From assembly GCA_027563935.2 (NCBI GenBank), contig CM050454.1:77520596-77584595 (forward strand): 64,000 nt of DNA, written 5' to 3'. The notes beneath the pieces are model-generated. The model was not told the origin of the DNA and made no database searches. It saw only the letters and a list, made by a program, of their open reading frames with translations. Below, piece by piece: positions 56,321 through 64,000 of this stretch. How positions within the stretch are numbered: the first letter of the stretch is position 1; every line of letters starts with the position of its first letter. A program made the position numbers and the translations under genes. This DNA comes from Costus lasius. Its lineage: Eukaryota > Streptophyta > Magnoliopsida > Zingiberales > Costaceae.

Positions 56321-59300
56321 CTAATGGTTGAGAAATCTCAAACCCATATTATTACAGTGCTTCTCATGCTTCTGCTGTGCCAGAGGCTTGGTAAGCGGGT
56401 CAGCCAGATTGTCATCTGTATGAACCTTGCAGACTTTGATCTCGCCACGATCTATGATCTCCCTGATCAAATGAAACCGTATCTGTATGTGCTTGGACTT
56501 CTGGTGCGACCGTGGTTCCTTTGCTTGTGCGATTGCTCCAGTGTTATCACAGAAGATAACCAAAGGATCTGCACTCGAAGGAACAACACCAAGTTCTTGA
56601 ACGAACTTACGAATCTACACTACCTCCTTGGATGCTTCCGAGGCTGCAACATACTCGGCTTCTGTTGTGGAATCAGCAACGATTGACTGTTTGAAACTTT
56701 TCCACACCACTGCTCCTCCATTCAAGCTAAAAACATAGCCTGATTGCGATCGGAAATCATCCTGGTCAGACTGGAACGAAGCGTCAGTATATCCGTCTAT
56801 ACTGAGTTCTTCCTGACCACCATACACCAAGAACATATCTTTGGTCCTCCGAAGATATTTTAAAATGTTCTTGACTGCAATCCAGTGTGCCAAACCTGGA
56901 TTACTTTGGAACCGACTGGTCACGCTTAACCCGTAAGCGACGTCTGGGCGAGTACACAACATCGCATACATAATGGATCCAATAGACGAAGCATAAGGCG
57001 TATTATCCATTTCATCTTTCTCAGTCTGTGTTTGTGGACACTGACTCTTCGAAAGATTCAGACCATGTCTGACTGGAAGATATCCTCTTTTAGAATTCTC
57101 TAAATGAAATCTCTCCAGGACTTTATCGATGTAAGTACTCTGGCACAGCCCGAGAAGCCTCTTAGATCTATCCCTGTAGATCTTCACACCTAATACATAG
57201 GCTGCTTCTCCCAAATCTTTCATCTGAAAACATTTCCTTAACCATGCCTTAACCGCATGCATTTCAGGAATATCGTTTCCAATGATCAAGATATCATCGA
57301 CGTAGAGGACTAGGAAAGTAATCACGCTCCCACTAAACCTCCTATATACACACGGGTCATCCTCGTTCTTGATGAAACCAAATTCAGAGATTGATTCATC
57401 AAAACGAATATTCCAGCTTCTCGATGCTTGTTTAAGTCCATAAATAGACTTCTTTAACTTGCATATTTTATGACGATCTGATGGATTAGTGAAACCTTCT
57501 GGTTGTGTCATATACACATCCTCATCCAGATTTCCATTAAGGAAAGCTGTCTTCACATCCATTTGCCAGATCTCATAATCATAATATGCTGCTATCGCGA
57601 AAAGAATCCGAATAGACTTAAACATAGCTACAGGTGAGAAAGTTTCATCATAATCTATCCCGTAGATTTGTTTGAAACCTTTCGCAACTAGCCTTCCTTT
57701 ATAGGTAACCACGTTACCATCCATGTCAATCTTCTTCTTGAAGATCCATTTACAGCCTATAGGGATAACTCCCGGAGGCGGATCAACCAAATCCCAAACT
57801 TGGTTATCTGACATGGAGTCCATCTCGGCGCGCATAGCTTCAAGCCATCTCGCTGAATCCGGTCCACTGACCGCATCCGCATAAGTGAGGGGTTCATCAT
57901 GATCAATGATGTAGACTCCGTCATAGCGCTCAGGCTGTCGACGGATCCTTCCCGATCTTCGCGGTTCCCGTGATATCTGAGCCTCAGGTTGTTCAGTAAC
58001 CTGTTCTACCGGCTCAGGGTCATCCAACTGTGCTTGACCACTTTGTCCTTCCTCTGGATTCTCATCCAGCTTTATTTCTCTCCCACTGGCCTCTTGCAGA
58101 AGAAACTCCTTCTCAAGAAATATGGCCGTTCGAGCAACAAATACCTTGTTCTCTTTGGGATCGTAGAAATAATAACCCTTAGTTTCCTTAGGGTAACCGA
58201 CAAAGATACATTTCTCAGATCTGCTCTCTAGTTTCCCAGAGGCGAGCTTTTTGACATAAGCCTCACAGCCCCAGATCCTGATAAATGTCAAGCTAGGCTG
58301 TTTCCCATACCATAATTCATATGGGGTCTTTGAAACTGCCTTGGATGGCACTCGGTTTAGTACCTTTGCAGCTGTTTCCAGTGCAAATCCCCAAAAGGAG
58401 TAAGGTAGAGTAGCTTGACTCATCATAGAACGAACCATATCAAGTAACGTTCTATTTCTCCTCTCGGACACACCATTCCATTGCGGTGTTCCTGACGGAG
58501 TGAGCTGTGAGATAACCCCACACTCCTTCAGATAGTCAGTAAACTCTCGACTTAGGTATTCTCCACCTCGATCAGAATGAAGTGCCTTGATATTTCGGCC
58601 AAGCTGATTCTGTACTTCATTCTTGAACTCTTTGAACTTGTCAAAAGATTCACTTTTATGTCTCATAAGATAGACATACCCATATCTACTGAAATCATCA
58701 GTGAAGGTAATGAAGTACTGATAGCCACCTCTGGCATGTTTACTAAAAGGCCCACACACATCGCTGTGTATAAGGTCAAGTAAACCTGAAGTCCTTTGAC
58801 CTTTATGAGGAAAAGGCGACTTCGTCATTTTGCCCATCAAACAAGCTTTGCATGTATCAATCTCCTCATAGGAGAATGATCCCAGCAGTCCATGATCATG
58901 CAACCGCTTAATGCGTTTCTTGTTAATATGACCTAAACGACTATGCCATAGCAAGGTGCTGTCATCAGCATATTTGGCTTTCTTATTATCAATATTGTGT
59001 ATAGAACATTCCATGTCCAACATGAATAACCCATTGTTAATTGAACCAGTAGCATAAACAATATTATCTAAAGATAAAACACACTTTGAAATATTGCATT
59101 CAAAGGAAAACCCCTTCCTGACAAGAGCAGGAATGGAGATAATATTTTTAGTAATGCTGGGAACAAAGTAACAATTGTCTAGTTCCAATACAAGTCCAGA
59201 TGGTAAAGAGATGAAATAGTCTCCTACAGCAACAGCAGCAACCCGTGCCCCGTTTCCAACTCGTAGGTCCACCTCATGCTGTCCCACCTGTCTTCTTCTC

Positions 59301-60205
59301 TTGAGTTCCTGTACATTTGAACAAATGTGAACTCCACATGCAGTGTCCAACACCCATGAAATAGAAGAAGATGAAACCATGACTTCCGTCACGTATATAC
59401 CTGAGCCAGAAGCGATGCTTCCCCTCTTGTCTCCCTGGAGCGCTTTACAGTCCTTTTTCCAGTGACCCAGCTGGCCACAGTGGAAACATCTGTATTCCTT
59501 CGACCGCTTGACCTTTTGCTTCAGAGCCTTGCTGTAGCTCTTGACAGGGGTCTTGCCCTTCTTTCCCTTCTTCTTGTTCCTTGAAGGAAACATCAAGACA
59601 GAGGTTGAAGGCTTTCCCTTCAGAGTCTCCTCAGTAGTCAAGAGCATATTCAGCAGCTCTGCCGGAGTACAATCGATTTTGTTCATATTAAAGTTAATGA
59701 TGAACGCATCGAAAGAGGGCGGGAGAGACTGCAGAATAATGTCTTCAGCAAGCTCCTGATTGATGGTATGCCCCAGTTTCTCTAGAGCCTCCTTGTGCCC
59801 AATCATCTTGAGCACGTGAGCTCCCACTGGGATCCCTTCAGCCAGTTTGCTCTGAAAGAACAGCTTAGTCAAATTATAGCGCTCAGTCCTCGCCTGCGCA
59901 GCATACAGCATCTTGAGGTTTGCTATAATTTGTATAGCAGACATATCCTCATGCTGACGCTGCAGCGGTGGCGTCATAGATGCTAGCATCAGGCAAGCGA
60001 CATCAATGCTATCATTGACATGCTTTTCATAGGCATCCCGAACCGCCCTTGCGGCGTTCGGAGCGGGCTGAGGCGGTATAGCCGTCTCGAGGACATACAG
60101 TTTCCTCTCTGCCTTAAGAACAATCTTAAGGTGTCCGTACCAGTCTGAGAAGTTCGGCCCAGCAAACTTCTCCCTTTCCAGTAGGGATCGCACATTGAAG
60201 CTCAT
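56321..60205 (-). pseudogene. Copia gag-pol of element 4, single stop codon
   Basis: A 1,294-codon frame in one phase is broken only by TAG at 56615-56617 (codon 1,197), where elements 1 and 2 have Trp in the RNase H domain. Upstream, 1,196 residues include an intact zinc knuckle, protease, HHCC and DDE integrase motifs and YVDD. The remaining segment (56321-56614) would hold the last RNase H aspartates. If translated as is, the product lacks about 97 residues and probably has no RNase H activity. The same Trp codon is also TAG in element 3. Confidence 0.95.
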
Positions 60206-62020
60206 GGTGTTCGTTGCTGCAGGAATCTACAACAATGCAAGAACAGCAAGGTCAGTATCAATGTTCAGAATCAATCCAGGACTTAAGAAAGATTCTTTTC
60301 TCACTATTTTATCTGGCTGAAAAATCCAGTAAAAATAGCCCGAAAGAGTAGAACTCTTTTAGTGAGATGGGATCCAGATTTCATACTTGGTCTCCGCGTC
60401 CCGCTCAGGCGAGATAAGATGCACATAGAGTACAAGCACTAGTCTCTGGTAGGCTGTCCCAGCCAATCGCCAACCCGTGCGATTCCCCTTCATCTGGGCA
60501 ATCCAGCTGACTGTGCCAACTGAGTTGGTACAACACAGTCTCTGATCCCACAGATGGCTGCCTCCATGTGCTACCATATGCGCCACATATGTAGCCTACA
60601 TGGTCAAGCTGACCCGACCTACTCCCTGGACCACCACGTGCTATGCTGAGCAACGAGAAGCGATAAATCCCTTCTCTGTAACACGCAGGTGTAATCCCGC
60701 ACCGTCTGAAGATAGATGGACGTGCCCACTGAGTGGGTACAACACGGCTCCAACGATAATCAGAACAGTGAGGTTTCGCGTCAGAAGGCTTACGAGCTTG
60801 ATATTTTAGCGTTGGATTTTAACGGTCTTTTATCTTCTTGACTATCATGCAATTTCTATGGTGATAGCAGAAGATAAACTCATGCAATTCTAATTATAAA
60901 AGCAATAAATAGAAAGCATGCTGATCTTATGTGGTAAAAGCCCATTAAGCCTAAGTTAGACCTTAAGAACTTATGTCTTCACTTGCTTTTCTTCATGGGT
61001 CTTTTGCTGCTCATCTGGCCCAACCCAGGGCCCAAGCGCCATCTGCAGCTCAGGTGCGCCTACCAGGGAAAATGCGCCTGGTCCCAGAGTCGAACCTTGG
61101 ACCTCCCACCTGGTCAAGCCTCTGCTGCAAGCGCCTCTGCCAAGTGTGCTCTGTGCTCTTGTCTGATTAATTTACAAATTAATCTATCTAGACAAGATTG
61201 ACTCGCAGGTCAATTACACTTTATAATTTAAATGAAAAGTGATGCGCAGATCACAATAAAAATATTTATTTACATTTAAATTCCAGGCACGCAGGCCCCA
61301 GCACAGCACACATTAAACATGGGCAGCCCACACAAGATTAAATAAACAAACATATGCTTACAAACAACATGTGATCCATTCATGAAAATAAAATTTTCGA
61401 AAAACCCATTGGCTTCAATTTTATTTTTCTTATGTGCCCTACTACCTTACAACGGTCCATTAATAGGGATCCACTCATCAGACCTAGTCAGATCCACTGC
61501 CCTTGCATGCACCAAGTCCTAACTGACTTGAGTCGACCCAGTGGTCAACTGTGCATGCGCTAGGGCTGAACAACCTACATGAGTTTTGGCAAGCGGGTGT
61601 GACCCCGGGCCTAACTCATGCGTGTTCACTGGTTGTCTCAACCAGACCTCGCTACACGCCTTTGATGCAGTCGACGTATAGCCACCTTATGCTTGCGCAT
61701 AGGTGCCATCTGGTCGACCCATCTAGGCTGTCAAATGATCTGATCAGACTGTTTGGATCTAACCTAGGGGATGACTTCAACCCTATCAACCCGTCTAAGG
61801 GTTTATAGTAGGCGCTCTTAGATCTAATGAAGGTCGCGCAAGTCATAAAGTGTTTGAGAAAAACAACTATGCGCCCACAAACATGCGCCAAGAAAACAAG
61901 AATCAAGTTTTCGCATATGCAACAACTTAACATGTAATTTTTGCATGTTATAGATCTAAGCATTCGTTCACAAACAAGGATCACAAAGCCTTTAAGCAAT
62001 CATAAAAACATGCAAAAACC
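60206..62020 (-). other. 5' leader of element 4, structured and noncoding
   Basis: About 1.8 kb, homologous to the leaders of elements 1 and 2. Hairpins are at 60509-60540 (outer GACTGTG with CACAGTC), 60721-60746, 61158-61196, 61197-61214 (ATTGAC with GTCAAT), 61239-61254 and 61286-61297. A tRNA-like B-box is at 61087-61103. No credible coding frame is seen. Confidence 0.8.
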
Positions 62021-62032
62021 GCTCTGATACCA
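62021..62032 (-). other. Primer-binding site, element 4
   Basis: On the minus strand TGGTATCAGAGC, a full 12-base match, two bases from the LTR. Confidence 0.94.
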
Positions 62033-62034
62033 AT

Positions 62035-63723
62035 TGAAAGGTCCCCTAAACAAGGGGAGGGCGAAACCCTAATAGGCGCATATGAAGGTTTTGATGCAGC
62101 GGAAGGGGTTTCTAGGATCTTTGCATATCATATGATCAACATAAGACGATTTCACATATCAGAGAAGAAATCATACCGATGCCATTGTATGGATGGCGAC
62201 TTGGAAGCAGAGAGTGAAGTCGCTCTCCTCCATTGAAGACGCACACAAGATGTGATCGCCTACTCCCTTAGTGCTCCTTGTGCTAGCAAGGTTCTAAGGA
62301 GTCCTTGTCGAATGGAAGGGAAGAGAATCCTTTGCTTGGCAATTTCTTCCTTCTCCTTTTTCATCAACCTCTCCACCACACGAGAGAGAGCTTGTTGGCG
62401 ACGAGAGAGGAGGAGAAGCGAGAGAGTAGAGCGTCTTAGGCGTGAACGTGAGTGAGTGGTCACGTATGTGATCATGCTTTCTAAAAATAGAAAGCCACTT
62501 ACTCACATGCGATCATAGGTTTACCCCAATCGTAAACTCCTCTCCATTTGAACCACACGCTCACTCAATGAGCTGGTTCAATTTGGTTTGGTCCAAAGAC
62601 CAATTAACCCAAGCGATATGGTCTAGATCACAATTAAACCCTAAGGTTCCAGATCTAACCGTTGATCTCTTGATGCTGCTGATCTCACTGATCTAGCATC
62701 CATTCTCTCAATCGAAGCTTACCGATCTCAAGCCCTAATCAATCAAACATGATCAGACTAGATCTCACTTACAATCAGAGACTAAATCCCTTTAAACTGA
62801 ACCCAAACAATTCAGTCCATACGATCTGACTTAAGTAAGCCATATCATCAAATTGTGCGACCCTAAGGGTTTCCTTTAAATGTTGGTAACGATAACTCAC
62901 GTTATCACGATCAGTGAAGGGTATCTAGCAACACATCACTGTCTCCCGATATAAAGAAAAGAGTCTTCCAAGACTACACCCAAACCACAGCACAAGTGTG
63001 AATCAACTCACTAGGCATACATGATTCCTTTGCCACTGGATGTTCTTATTGGACAAGCGTGTCAAGCCTGTAGCTCCAACATGATGAGCATGATTAGATC
63101 AGATGAACATAGTCACCTGGGTATGGCCATACACTTTCTCAATCATCTCATCCAGGGGGGCCCCTTTAGAACATCACACTCCAATTAAGGAGACGGCAAT
63201 CCTTTATCTATCACTAGTGCCCTAACCTGACTCAAGCTCACCATCCAAGATAGTCTATAATCATTATGTTTCAAATGATATTGAACTACCTCAAAACAAT
63301 GACAATCATCATTTAGAAACACAAGTGATCTCAAGTAAGAGGAAATGTGCCACTTGTTGCAATCAAGGATTATTCACATTGTGACAAGCAATTGAATATC
63401 CTAGTAGGGTCTGTCCAGTACATCCAATGTACCCATGAGTCTACATCTTATTCCATGCTCGAAGCATCCTATAAGATTAGAACACATATTAGTCTCAATC
63501 ATATCCAGGCTGTCTCATGTTCACCAAGATATCTCGACTAAGGACATTACAGCATGTCAGCCTAGCTGAACACCATTGAGACATTATTCAGAAGTACAAT
63601 TATTGCAGCAGACAATGTAACCAACTGAATAACAACCATTGCCTTTATAAACATAAGAGTTTATACATGATACTATTACAATCCCAAGGCCTCAAACATT
63701 AGCCTTAAGGGCATACCCCAACA
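62035..63723 (-). repeat. 5' LTR of element 4
   Basis: It is 1,689 bp, with the same ends as 54612-56300. Palindrome at 63121-63132. Short open frames such as 62252-62506 lie on both strands and recur in the other LTR. Confidence 0.95.
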
Positions 63724-63728
63724 CGCTT
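63724..63728. repeat. Target-site duplication CGCTT, right copy
   Basis: Matches 54607-54611 and restores LTR-E3 when element 4 is removed. Confidence 0.95.
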
Positions 63729-64000
63729 CAGAATAGAAACTTCGCCCGATTTTACGGCACTACCGTAAGAAACTACACGGGCCGTAATTTCTAGACGTTC
63801 GCGAACAGAGAGTTCAGCCGATTTCATGGCACTACCGTAAACCATACTACAGTGCCGTAATTCGCAGATGAAATCAGAACAGAAGACTCGAGCAATTTTA
63901 CAGTAGTGCCGTAAACTATTCCACTGTCGTAATTCCTGTCCTGAACGCGACGCCCAGGTGAATATCGATGCCCGATTCGTGCAGAGAGGATTACGGGCGA
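63729..64000 (+). repeat. LTR-E3, part two, running off the window
   Basis: Consists largely of a degenerate 60-75-bp unit carrying TTACGGCACTACCGTAA-like inverted motifs, at about 63755, 63830 and 63895. The LTR end is not reached. Confidence 0.62.

Larger units (their letters stand above)
54612..63723 (-). mobile_element. Copia element 4 (LTR-A family), full length
   Basis: A 9,112-bp minus-strand element with two 1,689-bp LTRs (outer end TGAAAGGTCC, polypurine-side end ACCCCAACA), target duplication CGCTT, polypurine tract, gag-pol with one stop, structured leader and primer site. About 16 LTR differences are seen by eye, roughly 1 percent, so it is older than elements 1 and 2. Its U5 end differs from those of elements 1 and 2 although internal coding is very similar. 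Confidence 0.95.

Overview
The window looks like a repeat-rich, probably heterochromatic stretch of a large flowering-plant genome. I see no host gene, tRNA or rRNA. Almost every base can be assigned to LTR retrotransposons, most nested inside one another. The evidence is gag-pol frames with Ty1/Copia domain order (integrase before reverse transcriptase) or Ty3/Gypsy order (reverse transcriptase before integrase, with a C-terminal chromodomain-like segment), primer sites complementary to plant initiator tRNA-Met, paired LTRs of equal length, and 5-bp target duplications. The species cannot be named from the sequence. Lineage names (Angela-like Copia, Tekay-like chromovirus) rest on recognising protein motifs.

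Layout, left to right. An LTR of a Copia element called X (1-825 and 12012-12597) is split by a complete Gypsy element (826-12006, duplication CATAC). Element X sits in the left LTR of Copia element 3 (12598-39798 in window, minus strand, reading frame with six stops). The right LTR of element 3 is split by Copia element 2 (19909-38179, duplication AGAAT, one stop). The left LTR of element 2 is split by Copia element 1 (21231-30363, duplication ATGTG), which has near-identical LTRs and an uninterrupted 1,293-residue gag-pol frame. Element 3 itself lies in a still older LTR (LTR-C, 39799-40601).

From 40602 to 54196 the remnants are older: a leader and LTR of a minus-strand element (LTR-D, 41656-42821), a plus-strand LTR end with primer site (to 43461), a second element-3-like leader and LTR (44255-46106), a second LTR-C copy split by a solo LTR (46107-49183), a decayed Copia pol tail, a noncoding LTR element (LTR-E2, about 50079-53178) and a plus-strand Copia pol fragment (53179-54196). 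From 54197 to the end an LTR (LTR-E3) is split by Copia element 4 (54612-63723, duplication CGCTT, one stop).

The elements form a dated stack. By-eye LTR differences are about 3 in 3,278 bp (Gypsy), 2 in 1,702 (element 1), 8 in 1,696 (element 2), 16 in 1,689 (element 4) and clearly more in element 3, matching the nesting order. Element 1 is the only copy with an open frame and all cis sites, so it is the best candidate for an autonomous member. The Gypsy copy is young but has at least four coding lesions, which suggests it moved with proteins supplied in trans.

The most novel signal is noncoding. The 1.8-kb leaders of Copia elements 1, 2 and 4 hold small hairpins whose loops stay the same (CTGCG on the RNA strand, or a TTGTA bulge) while both sides of the stem change together. 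The LTR cores of three different families also share covarying hairpins and a perfect 12-bp palindrome.
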